From Oscillospiraceae bacterium (GTDB lineage Bacteria > Bacillota > Clostridia > Oscillospirales > Ruminococcaceae), in the NCBI GenBank assembly GCA_022793675.1, contig JAAWDH010000049.1, positions 1 through 64,000 on the forward strand: DNA of 64,000 nt, written 5' to 3'. Positions within the stretch are counted from its first letter, which is position 1, and each line of letters opens with the position of its first letter. Shown here in pieces: positions 9,019-17,603 of the stretch. The notes below the pieces were generated by a model. That model made no database searches, was not told the origin of the DNA, and saw only the letters and a list, made by a program, of their open reading frames with translations. The translations under genes and the position numbers were made by a program.

Positions 9019-9140
9019 GAAAGGCTCTGCCGTCGGACAGAATGCTCCGCTTGCGCCGCCGGAAAGCTTGCAAAAAAACCGGATTCTCGCTTAGGCGGGC
9101 AAAATAAAAAATCAACCACAATATGAAAGGAACGAAAACT

Positions 9141-10802
9141 ATGAAAAACTCGAAAAAAGCGTTGGCAATCCTCTTGACGGCAGTCATGGCCGCTTCTATG
9201 GCTGGCTGCAACAGCAACAACGGCGGTTCTTCCTCCCAGGGCGGCGGCACGCCTGCGTCCTCTGGCGGGAACAACAGCAGCTCTGCCGAAAACGGCAGCT
9301 CTTCTGAAGGCGGGATCCCCGACGTGGTCCTGCCGCTGACCGACAGCGGCGAGACCCTTAGCTTCTGGATGTACGCCGACACCTCCAACTTTGTCAACAT
9401 GAAGACCGATTACAACGAAAACGAGTTCTTCCAGGAGATGGAGCGCCGCACCGGCGTCCATATCGACTTCCAGATGGTCGCTGCAGCCGACCGCCAGACC
9501 AACTTCAACCTAATGATTGCCTCCAACCAGTTGACCGACCTGATGTACGCCGGCGCGAGCTATTACTCCCAGGGGCTCGACGCCGCGATCGACGACGGCT
9601 ATTTCCTCGATTTGACTGATAAGGTTGACGAATATATGCCCCATTATCAGGCCATCCGCCTTTCTGACCCCAACTACGAAATCCCTACCAAGACGGACTC
9701 CGGCCGCCTGGGCACCGTCTATGAGCTGCGCCAGTCCAAACAGGGGCCTTGGCTGGGGCTGGAGATGCGCAAAGACTGGCTGGACGATATTAAAGCCGAA
9801 GTCCCCGAAACCTTTGACGAGTGGCACGACGTGCTGACTGCTTTTAAGAATGAGCTGGGCGCGACTGCGCCGCTGATGCTTAATTGGAGCGGCAGCGACG
9901 GTGAAATCGGCATGATGTCTGCTGGTTACGGCGTACTGAACAACTGGCAGCTGAACGCTGAGGGCAAAGTCACCTTTGGGCCTTATACCGAAGGCTGGCG
10001 GAAATATGTCACGACCATGCACCAGTGGTACACCGAGGGCCTAATTGACCCGGACTTCATGGCGACCGACGTGCGGATGCCCGATATGACGACTATCATC
10101 ACAGGCAAGGCTGGCGCGTTCTGCACCCTGTACACGATGCCGTCCCTGTACGAAGCCTCCTCTGAAGACCCAGATATGTATATTATCCCAGTTAATCCCC
10201 CTGTAGAGAACAAAGGTGACGAACTGCATATCCGTCTGCGCGATTCCTATGTTTCCGGCAACACAGCTGTTTCGGCTGATTGTGAGAATTGGGAGATTGC
10301 GCTGCGCTGGCTGGATTACCTCTACACCGAGGAAGGCGCGCTGTTGGCCAACTACGGCATTGAGGGCGACACCTTCACCTATGCCGCTGACGGTTCTATC
10401 GAATTTACCGACAAGATTTCCCGCAACCCTGACGGCCTGACCGCCTCGCAGACTGTAGCGACCTTCCTTTGCCCGTCGTCTGCCGTCGCCAACTGGAGCG
10501 ACTGGACCCGCGAACTGGGCAATGTCCCTGAAAAGGACCAGACCAGCTATGAGGTCTGGGGTTCTGCCGGCGAGGACTGGCGTCTGCCCAGCCTCTCCCT
10601 AACCCAGGAGGAGTCGGTAGAACGCGCCGCGCTGTATGCCGATATCCAGACCCATGTTAAGGAAAAGACTGCCCAGTTCATCAGCGGCGCGCTGGACATC
10701 GATGCCAACTGGGACAGCTATATCGCCGAGATGGAAAAGATGGGCATCGAACGCGCTATTGAAATTACGCAAGGCGCTTATGAACGTTACCTCGCCCGTT
10801 AA
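9141..10802 (+). CDS. Extracellular solute-binding lipoprotein, LplA-like
   Basis: 553 residues. The signal peptide ends at the lipobox MAGC (Cys23 from the ATG at 9141), followed by a Ser/Gly/Asn-rich linker to about residue 60 and a family 1 solute-binding domain. It should be anchored outside the membrane and deliver an oligosaccharide to the two upstream permeases. An in-frame ATG at 9123 exists, but AAGGA at 9126-9130 fits the ATG at 9141. The C-terminus IERAIEITQGAYERYLAR closely resembles that of the second binding protein at 28958. Substrate unknown. Confidence 0.92.
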   Translation: MKNSKKALAILLTAVMAASMAGCNSNNGGSSSQGGGTPASSGGNNSSSAENGSSSEGGIPDVVLPLTDSGETLSFWMYADTSNFVNMKTDYNENEFFQEMERRTGVHIDFQMVAAADRQTNFNLMIASNQLTDLMYAGASYYSQGLDAAIDDGYFLDLTDKVDEYMPHYQAIRLSDPNYEIPTKTDSGRLGTVYELRQSKQGPWLGLEMRKDWLDDIKAEVPETFDEWHDVLTAFKNELGATAPLMLNWSGSDGEIGMMSAGYGVLNNWQLNAEGKVTFGPYTEGWRKYVTTMHQWYTEGLIDPDFMATDVRMPDMTTIITGKAGAFCTLYTMPSLYEASSEDPDMYIIPVNPPVENKGDELHIRLRDSYVSGNTAVSADCENWEIALRWLDYLYTEEGALLANYGIEGDTFTYAADGSIEFTDKISRNPDGLTASQTVATFLCPSSAVANWSDWTRELGNVPEKDQTSYEVWGSAGEDWRLPSLSLTQEESVERAALYADIQTHVKEKTAQFISGALDIDANWDSYIAEMEKMGIERAIEITQGAYERYLAR

Positions 10803-10842
10803 TTAGGACGAAGGCCCTGCCAATAATTCGCATTTGATCGGA

Positions 10843-10883
10843 CCATAAAAAGGGACAGAGTTTGAATCTGCCCCTTTTTATGG
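10843..10883. terminator. Bidirectional terminator
   Basis: A long stem CCATAAAAAGGG.CAGA (10843-10859) pairs with 10867-10883, giving A- and T-runs inside the stem on both strands. It separates the convergent importer and two-component operons. Confidence 0.88.
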
Positions 10884-10891
10884 TGTTTCTT

Positions 10892-11779
10892 TCAGGTTAT
10901 TGGGAAAAAGAGGGTAATATAAAGGCTTCTGCCGCGGATTTGCGCTTTGATTTTTCCGCCCATCCGCTCGGTGAGCTTTTTGGCGATAGCCATACCTAAG
11001 CCAGTTCCGCCTTTGCCGTTTTCAACGGTGTAGAAGCGCCCCCAGAGTTTTTCGGCGTCTACCGCCGTCAGGCTTTCTGCCGGGTTGAAAAAGGTAATCT
11101 CGCCGGCTTTATCCATCGTGACCCCAAGGCCGCCGCTGCTGTAGCGGAGAGCGTTGCTTAAAATATTGCCGAAGGCCCGTTCCAGCGCCGCCTTATCCAG
11201 CATCCGCATGACGCTTCTCTCTGGCAGGGAAATCTCCGGCTGGATACCAGCCTGCTGGAACGCGCCGCGGAAGGAGAGGAGCGCTTCCTCCAAAGCCTGG
11301 CAGAGGTTTACTGGTTCCGGCTTGTCCTCCCGGGAGAGGATGGCCGAGTAGCTGAACAGTTCCTCGGTCATCTGCCGCAAAGCTTCGGTGCGGCCGCGGA
11401 TGACGGCAAGCTGCCTTACGGCCTCGGCGGGCAGAGCCTCTCTTTCAAGCAGATCAAGATAGCCGCAGATAGCCGTCAGCGGGGTGCGCAGGTCATGGGC
11501 GATACCAGTTACCGCTTCCCGCAGCTCTAGGTCGCCGGTCTGGAAACGCTGCCGCTCCTGCCGCAGCTGGCGCAGGTCGCGGTTGATGCCTTCTGCCAGC
11601 CGGCAGAGGGCTTTGTCGCGGCTGGATAGGGTAATGAGGGTGTTGGTTTCGATGTTTGCCCGCTCGGCAAGAGCTTCCTCGATTTCGCCAGCGGACTTTT
11701 TCATCAGCATAATTTTGGCCGCCATCACGACAATTGCCGCTGCTAGTAAGCCAATTACTACCCAATACCAGCCGTCCAT
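10892..11779 (-). CDS. Sensor histidine kinase
   Basis: 295 residues with a single N-terminal membrane helix (about 6-25), a coiled linker, then the dimerisation domain with phospho-acceptor His95 in GIAHDLRTPL. The ATPase domain has an N-box ILSNALRYS and a G-box GGTGLGMAIAK. The short extracellular part resembles intramembrane-sensing kinases of cell-envelope stress systems, which often work with an ABC-2 transporter. The gene is last in the operon (regulator, ATPase, permease, kinase). Start ATG at 11779 behind AAGGAGG; another ATG lies directly upstream at 11782, too close to the ribosome site. Confidence 0.92.
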   Translation of the reverse strand: MDGWYWVVIGLLAAAIVVMAAKIMLMKKSAGEIEEALAERANIETNTLITLSSRDKALCRLAEGINRDLRQLRQERQRFQTGDLELREAVTGIAHDLRTPLTAICGYLDLLEREALPAEAVRQLAVIRGRTEALRQMTEELFSYSAILSREDKPEPVNLCQALEEALLSFRGAFQQAGIQPEISLPERSVMRMLDKAALERAFGNILSNALRYSSGGLGVTMDKAGEITFFNPAESLTAVDAEKLWGRFYTVENGKGGTGLGMAIAKKLTERMGGKIKAQIRGRSLYITLFFPIT

Positions 11780-11789
11780 CATTTCCTCC

Positions 11790-12605
11790 TTATCGGATAT
11801 CCTTGCGCTTAAATGCCGCGGCGCCTTCAAAAGTCGTAATGGCTGTGACAAATACCGAGCAAATCGCCATCCGCAGCGGGTGGGTAACATCCATATTAGA
11901 CAGCTGGATGCCCTGGCCCGTGGGGAGAAAGTCCATGATGAACAGATAAGCCGACCGCTGCCAGCCGCCAATATACTGAGGGTTCGGATGGGGTTCAGAC
12001 CACTGCATCCCTTCTACTGTCATCAGCAGCCCGTCAATCATCTCCGGTTCCTGAAGGCCGCTATAGATCATGCCGCAGAAAACAAACAATACAAGGAAGG
12101 TCATTACCGACGCTACCGCTGTCATGGATTTGCTGGGGCAGAGCATCGCAATCATCGTGAAGATAGCCGTAAAGGCCGCCGTGAACAGGATGCTCAAAAA
12201 AATCAACAGCAAAACCTGGTTCGTGCCTATTGAAAAGCCGCCCCGCGCATATACAGCGCCAAGCGTGCCCAGCAGCCATACCGCCAGCATAATCAGCGTC
12301 GCCGTAAAGCTGACTGTTAGGTTGGCAAGATAAACGCCTGTCCGGCTGTGGCCAATGACCAGTTTGTTGCGGATAACGCCGTCGGCGTATTCCGGCGCTA
12401 AAAACAGCCCGGTGAACAGCGCGCAGACCTGCCCGATAAAAATGCCGTAGGCAAAATAAAAATTATCAATATGCAAAACGTTGATAAGGCCGCTGACAAG
12501 GCCGCACCCGGCAATCGCCGTCCCTAATACCATCAATACCACGCAAAACCAGAAAATTTTGTTGCGCCAGAGCCTTGAAAAGCCCGCCCGTAAAAGCTTA
12601 ACCAT
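11790..12605 (-). CDS. ABC-2 type transporter permease
   Basis: 271 residues with about six hydrophobic segments, beginning MVKLLRAGFSRLWRNKIFWF. It matches the ABC-2 membrane subunits of BcrB/lantibiotic-immunity type transporters. It overlaps the ATPase gene by 8 bases and is followed 10 bases later by the kinase, so it belongs to one translation-coupled operon. The likely role is antimicrobial peptide resistance or sensing; substrate unknown. Confidence 0.85.
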   Translation of the reverse strand: MVKLLRAGFSRLWRNKIFWFCVVLMVLGTAIAGCGLVSGLINVLHIDNFYFAYGIFIGQVCALFTGLFLAPEYADGVIRNKLVIGHSRTGVYLANLTVSFTATLIMLAVWLLGTLGAVYARGGFSIGTNQVLLLIFLSILFTAAFTAIFTMIAMLCPSKSMTAVASVMTFLVLFVFCGMIYSGLQEPEMIDGLLMTVEGMQWSEPHPNPQYIGGWQRSAYLFIMDFLPTGQGIQLSNMDVTHPLRMAICSVFVTAITTFEGAAAFKRKDIR

Positions 12606-13512
12606 TACCGCCGCCTCCTATCAGGTTGATATAGTAACTTTCCAAGGATTCTTCCCGTTCCTGCATGGAGAACACTTCGCACCCTTCGGCAGACAAGGCC
12701 TCTGTAAGCTTTGTCACGCTGGCTTGGCCGTAGATATCCGCTTCTTTGTCAGAGCGGATGCTGTAGGAAAGCCCCAGCTTATCCAGTACCCGGCAAAGCG
12801 CCGCTGTATCTGAAACGGTGATCCGGGTACATTTGCGGCAGGCCGCTTCCAATTCTTCGCTGCTGATTTCCCGCACCATCCGGCCGCTGTCAATAAAGCC
12901 GTAATGGGTCGCCAGCTTTGACAGCTCATCGAGGATATGGCTGGAAATCAGGATGGTGATCTGCCGTTCGCGGTTAAGCTTTAAAATCAGTTCGCGGATA
13001 CCGACGATCCCTTCCGGGTCCAGTCCATTGACCGGCTCGTCCAGTACCAAAAAATCCGGGTCGCCGGCCAGTGCAACCGCAATCCCCAGCCGCTGCCGCA
13101 TCCCCAGCGAAAAGTTCCCCGCCTTCTTGCTGCCGGTATGGGCAAGGCCGGTCAGTTCCAGAAGCTCCGGGATGCCACTGTAGGACGGCATCCCCAACAG
13201 CTGGTACTGCTGCTCCAGGTTCTGCTTGGCGGTCATATCGGCGTAGATGGACGGCGTTTCCACAATCGCGCCCATCCGGCGGCGGGCTTTGGCAATCTCC
13301 TTATCGGCGTAAGGGACGCCGTAGAGGGAATAGCTGCCATCGGTGGGGCGCTGCAAGCCGCAGATTATGCGGATGAGCGTCGTCTTGCCCGCGCCGTTGC
13401 GGCCTACAAAACCGTAGATCGCTCCGCGGGGCAGGTGCATTGAAAAATTGTCGAGGGCTTTGAAGCGGCGATAGTGCTTAGAAAGCCCTTCGGCAGTCAA
13501 AACGTGTTCCAT
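12598..13512 (-). CDS. ABC transporter ATP-binding protein, BcrA-like
   Basis: 304 residues. Walker A is GRNGAGKT (37-44), the signature is FSLGMRQRL, and Walker B is FLVLDEPVNGLDPEG. A C-terminal extension of about 80 residues after the ATPase core is usual in BcrA/NatA-type proteins. It powers the adjoining ABC-2 permease. Together with the two-component system it resembles bacitracin- and lantibiotic-resistance modules. Confidence 0.9.
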   Translation of the reverse strand: MEHVLTAEGLSKHYRRFKALDNFSMHLPRGAIYGFVGRNGAGKTTLIRIICGLQRPTDGSYSLYGVPYADKEIAKARRRMGAIVETPSIYADMTAKQNLEQQYQLLGMPSYSGIPELLELTGLAHTGSKKAGNFSLGMRQRLGIAVALAGDPDFLVLDEPVNGLDPEGIVGIRELILKLNRERQITILISSHILDELSKLATHYGFIDSGRMVREISSEELEAACRKCTRITVSDTAALCRVLDKLGLSYSIRSDKEADIYGQASVTKLTEALSAEGCEVFSMQEREESLESYYINLIGGGGNG

Positions 13513-13593
13513 GGCAATGCCTCCTTGTTGGTGATGAGGCTATTTTATCAGGAAAGGGTAAAGGGGGCGGTAAAGGAAACCATCAAGAAACAG

Positions 13594-14256
13594 TTAACTT
13601 TTTACTGCGAAAGCGAATCCAATGCCCCAAATAGCTTCAATATAGTCGCGGCCGCCAGCTTCCTTGAGCTTTTTGCGCAGGTTGCTCACGTGGACTTTTA
13701 ACGAGCTTTCGGTGCAGTCGGGGGTGTCGATGCTGATGCGGTCTAGGATGACCGATTTTGCCACAGCCTGCCCGGGGTTTTGCAGCAGCAGCTTGAGGAT
13801 TGCATACTCTGTACGGGTGAGCTTGACAGGGATTTCAGCCGCTGTAACGGCGTGGGAGAGCGGGTCGAGGGTGACATCTGCCGCCGAGAGCAGGGCGGAA
13901 GGATTCGTCCCTTTCCGCAGTTGCACCGCAATCCGCGCCAGCAGCTCCCTGGTGTCAAAAGGCTTGGTGATATAGTCCGACGCGCCGGAAAAGAGGACGG
14001 AGACTTTGTCGCGGATATCGATTTTGGCGCTGATAACAATAACCGGGATACCGATGATGTGCGGCAGCAGTTCCTCGCCGGAAAGGCCAGGCAGCATTAG
14101 GTCTAAAAGCACCAGGTCCGGGCGCTGTTTTTCCAGCAGATAAAGGGCTTCGGTGCCGGAATAGGCGCGTATCACAACAAAGCCTTCTTTTGTGAGCAGC
14201 TCTTCAAGCATATCGCCGATAGGCACGTCGTCGTCAATAATGGCGATTGTTTTCAT
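13594..14256 (-). CDS. OmpR/PhoB-family response regulator
   Basis: 220 residues. The receiver domain carries the acidic pocket IIDDD (7-10 region), phospho-acceptor Asp52 in LVLLDLMLPG and conserved Lys98 in YITKPFD. A C-terminal winged helix (about 125-220) ends with SSLKVHVSNLRKKL. It is first in the minus-strand operon and presumably controls the transporter genes behind it in response to the kinase at 10892. Its 5' region has a hairpin at 14288-14312 that lacks a T-tract. Confidence 0.93.
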   Translation of the reverse strand: MKTIAIIDDDVPIGDMLEELLTKEGFVVIRAYSGTEALYLLEKQRPDLVLLDLMLPGLSGEELLPHIIGIPVIVISAKIDIRDKVSVLFSGASDYITKPFDTRELLARIAVQLRKGTNPSALLSAADVTLDPLSHAVTAAEIPVKLTRTEYAILKLLLQNPGQAVAKSVILDRISIDTPDCTESSLKVHVSNLRKKLKEAGGRDYIEAIWGIGFAFAVKS

Positions 14257-14457
14257 GTTGTTGCCCCTTTCTAGTTTTACGGTTGTTTTTCCGCACAGCC
14301 GGACTGTGCGGGCAATAGTGGGACGATAAAAGGACCAAGCATAAGTTAGGCATCAATAAAAACGAATCAACAGCCGCATTGGAGACAGTCGGAAGTGAAA
14401 AAATTAGCCATTTATCCAATTAAGAAAAAGTTTTCCTAATAAATTTTGCAAAACCCC

Positions 14458-14488
14458 TTGACTTTGACGCTGCGTTAGGGTGTATGAT
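14458..14488 (+). promoter_or_regulatory. MerR-type promoter with 19-base spacer
   Basis: TTGACT (14458-14463), a 19-base spacer and TATGAT (14483-14488). The spacer carries the imperfect dyad TGACGC-T-GCGTTA. The over-long spacer and central dyad are characteristic of promoters activated by MerR proteins that unwind DNA, implying autoregulation by the downstream gene. Confidence 0.85.
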
Positions 14489-14514
14489 AGCCTTACACGG
14501 AAGGAGGCATTCCC

Positions 14515-15249
14515 ATGATGGCAGTAAAAGAAATGAGCCGCCGAAGCGGCGTGAGTATACGCACGCTGCACCATTACGATGCTGTTGGGCTGCTGCGGCC
14601 AGCAGCAGTGACCGATGCCGGGTACAGGCTTTATGACGATAAGGCGCTGGAAAGGCTGCAAATTATCTTGCTGTTCAAGGAACTGGAATTCCCATTAAAG
14701 GAAATCAAAAAAATCCTTGACCAGCCGCATTTTGACCAGCGCGCCGCCCTGGAAAGCCAGATCATGCTGCTTACGCTGAAAAAGGAGCGCTTGGAAAGGA
14801 TGCTTGGCCTTGCCCGTGAAATCTATCAAACTGGAGTGAGCAAATTGGATTTTTCCGTTTTCAGCAAAGAGGAGTTAGACGCTTTCGCCAAAGAAGCTAA
14901 AGCCAAGTTCGGCGATACCGCCGCTTATCAGGAATTTGAAGAGAGGGCTGAAGGCCGCAGCGATACCGAAACGGCGGCGCTGCAAGCGGCTATGATGGAG
15001 ATCTTTCGCCGGATGGGGGAAGTTCGGGACAAAGGCCCTAAAAACAGCGAGGCGCAGACGCTCGTTTATGAGCTGCAAAGTCTTATCAGCCGCAATTTTT
15101 ACGAATGTACCCCTGAAATTCTCCGGTCGTTAGGGGAAATGTACACTGCCGACGAACGGTTTTCAAAGAATATCGACGAAGCCGGCGGCAGCGGCACAGC
15201 GGCCTTCGCGAAAGAGGCTATTGAGTTTTATTGCAGCCTGAAGGCTTAA
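14515..15249 (+). CDS. MerR-family regulator with TipAS effector domain
   Basis: 244 residues. The N-terminal MerR winged helix is clear (MSRRSGVSIRTLHHYDAVGL, about residues 4-25), followed by a dimerisation coiled coil to about residue 110. The C-terminal region resembles the TipAS domain, which binds thiopeptide-like or other hydrophobic ligands. TipA-like regulators typically activate their own gene and multidrug resistance. Ribosome site GGAAGGAGG; ATG at 14515 (or 14518). Confidence 0.88.
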   Translation: MMAVKEMSRRSGVSIRTLHHYDAVGLLRPAAVTDAGYRLYDDKALERLQIILLFKELEFPLKEIKKILDQPHFDQRAALESQIMLLTLKKERLERMLGLAREIYQTGVSKLDFSVFSKEELDAFAKEAKAKFGDTAAYQEFEERAEGRSDTETAALQAAMMEIFRRMGEVRDKGPKNSEAQTLVYELQSLISRNFYECTPEILRSLGEMYTADERFSKNIDEAGGSGTAAFAKEAIEFYCSLKA

Positions 15250-15282
15250 CAGAGCCGCCGTTTGAAACGGAGCATTTCAAGG

Positions 15283-15319
15283 ATGGGTTTTGAGCAAAAT
15301 GTCCTCAAAGCCCATTTTT
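15283..15319 (+). terminator. Terminator of the merR gene
   Basis: A 12-bp stem with one G-T pair (15283-15294 with 15304-15315) is followed by a T-run. It lies just upstream of repeat copy D. Apart from these two, 15250-15624 holds only an AT-rich stretch upstream of the next gene. Confidence 0.75.
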
Positions 15320-15330
15320 GTTTGTCAGCG

Positions 15331-15427
15331 CCGACGCAGTAGGCGGTTAAGCAGGCGCAGGCACGTACCCTGGCGATTAAAAGTCTTTGCTAAGCTTTCT
15401 TCAGAAAGCGTCCGTACTCTCGTCCCC
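15331..15427 (+). repeat. Dispersed intergenic repeat, copy D (plus orientation)
   Basis: One of the best copies: CGACGCAGTAGGCGG, GTACCCTGGCGATTAAAAG, TCTTTGCTAAGCTTTC, the hairpin GCTTTCTTCAGAAAGC, then CGTCCGTAC. Confidence 0.8.
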
Positions 15428-15624
15428 CCATGCCTGCGTCAGCCAAAAAAGGCCTTGTCATAAAAGGGAAATTCTGCTATAATAAAAAAGCCGTCCGTTA
15501 ATTTACAAATTGTTCACGAGATGTTTTGCAGCTTTTCCGTCTTTTGGAAACAATATCTATAGAGCTCCCCGCTAAAGGGGGCATGGCCGCTCTGGCCGAA
15601 AAATTGTCAAAAGGAGTGCTTATC

Positions 15625-16176
15625 TTGAAAAGAACTTTTTCCCTGCTGCTGTCCGTGGTGATTGCCGTCTGCGCTTTCACATCCTGCAACAAAGCCCCCG
15701 CCAGCAACAAAACTGCCGCCGAGGTTTTCGACGCGATTAACGCAGCCTTTGCCGAACAATATAAGGACGTTGAGGGCGTTGAAGGCGCTATCCCCAATAT
15801 GCCGATGGATGTGGACGACACAGTCCTGAAAGAAAAATTCGGCATTGACCCCGAATGGGTTGAGGATTACAAAGGCCAGATTGCCGGCATGATGACCAAC
15901 TGTGATATGCTGGTCGTCGTCAAGGCTAAAGACGGCCAGCTTGACAAAGTCAAAGAGGGCCTTGAAAAGGGCAAAGCCGACCAGAACGCCCTGTTCGAGT
16001 TTTACGGCGTCATGGGCAACCCTGAACGCCTGGCGGCTTCCAAAATCGTCACCAACGGCAATTACGCCGCGCTGCTGATGGTCGGGATACTGACCGACAA
16101 TGCGGCTGAAGGCTTTGACTTCAGCGGCGACGTCCGCCTGGCAGAGGACACCTTCAACAAAACCATTAATGGCTGA
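15625..16176 (+). CDS. DUF4358-type lipoprotein
   Basis: 183 residues from the TTG at 15625 (AAGGAG ten bases upstream). An upstream extension to 15526 is open but lacks a ribosome site and would bury the signal peptide. A lipoprotein-like signal ends at Cys21 (AFTSC). The mature part matches DUF4358, a small secreted domain of unknown function. It precedes an MBOAT and a DHHW gene, an association common in Clostridia that suggests a role in cell-surface polysaccharide O-acetylation. Confidence 0.75.
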   Translation: MKRTFSLLLSVVIAVCAFTSCNKAPASNKTAAEVFDAINAAFAEQYKDVEGVEGAIPNMPMDVDDTVLKEKFGIDPEWVEDYKGQIAGMMTNCDMLVVVKAKDGQLDKVKEGLEKGKADQNALFEFYGVMGNPERLAASKIVTNGNYAALLMVGILTDNAAEGFDFSGDVRLAEDTFNKTING

Positions 16177-16212
16177 CCTGTAAAACAGCCGAAGAAAGGC
16201 CGGTGAAACGCG

Positions 16213-17592
16213 ATGGTCTTCAGCAGCTTGCTATTCCTGTTCCGGTTTCTGCCGGTCTGCCTGCTGGCTTATTACCTCGCCCCCAAAAGGCTGAAAAACC
16301 TGGTACTGATGCTTGCGAGCCTCTTTTTCTATGCTTGGGGCGAGGTGCGCTACCTGCCCATTATGCTGGCGTCGATTTTAGTGGATTACGGCTGCGGGCA
16401 GGGGCTGAAGCGGTTCCCGGAAAATAAGGCCATGCGGCGCTTTTTCCTGGGGCTGTCGATGTTTTTCAATCTGGGGATGCTGTTTTTTTTCAAATACACC
16501 AATTTCTTCCTTGAAAACATCGGCGCGCTGACGGGGCTTTCTTTTCCCCAAATGGGCTTGACGCTGCCGCTGGGCATTAGCTTCTATACCTTCCAGACAA
16601 TGAGCTATACCATCGACGTTTACCTAAAAAAGGTAGAGCCAGAAGATAATATCATTGACTTTGGGGCTTTTGTGGTGTTGTTCCCGCAGCTGATCGCCGG
16701 GCCGATTGTCAAATATTCTGACGTAGCCAAAGAGCTGAAAAGCCGCCGTTTGACTCCGGACGGGCTGACAGAAGGCGTACGGCTGTTCATCATGGGTTTG
16801 GGGAGCAAGGTGCTGATTGCCAACAACGTCGGCGCGCTGTGGACGGATGTCGAGGGGATGGCGTTGTCTGCCATCTCCACGCCGATGGCTTGGCTGGGGG
16901 CGCTGGCCTTTTCACTGCAAATCTATTTCGACTTTTCAGGCTATTCGCTGATGGCCATTGGCCTGGGGCGGATGCTGGGTTTCAACTTCCCGCAGAACTT
17001 CAATTACCCTTATACAGCAGTGAGCATTACGGATTTCTGGCGGCGGTGGCATATGACCCTCAGCTCCTGGTTCCGGGAATATGTCTATATCCCGCTTGGG
17101 GGCAACCGCGCTGGGACGGCCAAAACCATCCGCAATATGCTGATTGTCTGGGCGGCGACCGGCTTCTGGCACGGCGCAAGCTGGAATTTTGTGCTGTGGG
17201 GGCTGTTCTTTTTCGTGATGCTGGTGCTGGAGAAGTGGGTACTGGCCCCATTTATGGATAAGCACCGGCTGCTTTCCAGGGTTTGGGTGCTGTTTTTGCT
17301 GCTGTTATCCTGGATGTTGTTTGCGATTACTGACTTTTCAAGGCTGGCGGAATATTTTACGCGGATGTTCGTCTTTACGGGCGGCAGCGATTGGCTTTAC
17401 TATCTGCGCTGCTATGGGGTGAGCCTTCTGTTGGGGTGCGTGCTGTCGATGCCAGTGCTGAAAAAGCTCTACGATAAGGTCTTGTGCCGCCATCCGGCCG
17501 TCGAGATGCTGCTGCTTGCGGGGGTGCTTTTGCTGTCAACAGCTTATCTGGTAGACGCAACCTATAACCCCTTCCTCTATTTCCGCTTTTAA
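16213..17592 (+). CDS. MBOAT-family O-acyltransferase, AlgI/DltB-like
   Basis: 459 residues, strongly hydrophobic with about ten membrane segments. The catalytic-His signature TGFWHGASWNF and the upstream motif FNFPQNFNYPY/ITDFWRRWHMTLSSWFR-like region identify the membrane-bound O-acyltransferase family of alginate acetylase AlgI. It should move acyl groups across the membrane for transfer to an extracellular polymer, with the DHHW protein encoded 11 bases downstream as the likely external partner. The acylated polymer is unknown. Confidence 0.92.
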   Translation: MVFSSLLFLFRFLPVCLLAYYLAPKRLKNLVLMLASLFFYAWGEVRYLPIMLASILVDYGCGQGLKRFPENKAMRRFFLGLSMFFNLGMLFFFKYTNFFLENIGALTGLSFPQMGLTLPLGISFYTFQTMSYTIDVYLKKVEPEDNIIDFGAFVVLFPQLIAGPIVKYSDVAKELKSRRLTPDGLTEGVRLFIMGLGSKVLIANNVGALWTDVEGMALSAISTPMAWLGALAFSLQIYFDFSGYSLMAIGLGRMLGFNFPQNFNYPYTAVSITDFWRRWHMTLSSWFREYVYIPLGGNRAGTAKTIRNMLIVWAATGFWHGASWNFVLWGLFFFVMLVLEKWVLAPFMDKHRLLSRVWVLFLLLLSWMLFAITDFSRLAEYFTRMFVFTGGSDWLYYLRCYGVSLLLGCVLSMPVLKKLYDKVLCRHPAVEMLLLAGVLLLSTAYLVDATYNPFLYFRF

Positions 17593-17603
17593 GGGGGAGC
17601 TGC

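Noticed and set aside
14288..14312. CCGCACAG/CTGTGCGG hairpin as a terminator
   Set aside because: No T-tract follows on either strand in the right orientation; it is within the response-regulator leader.
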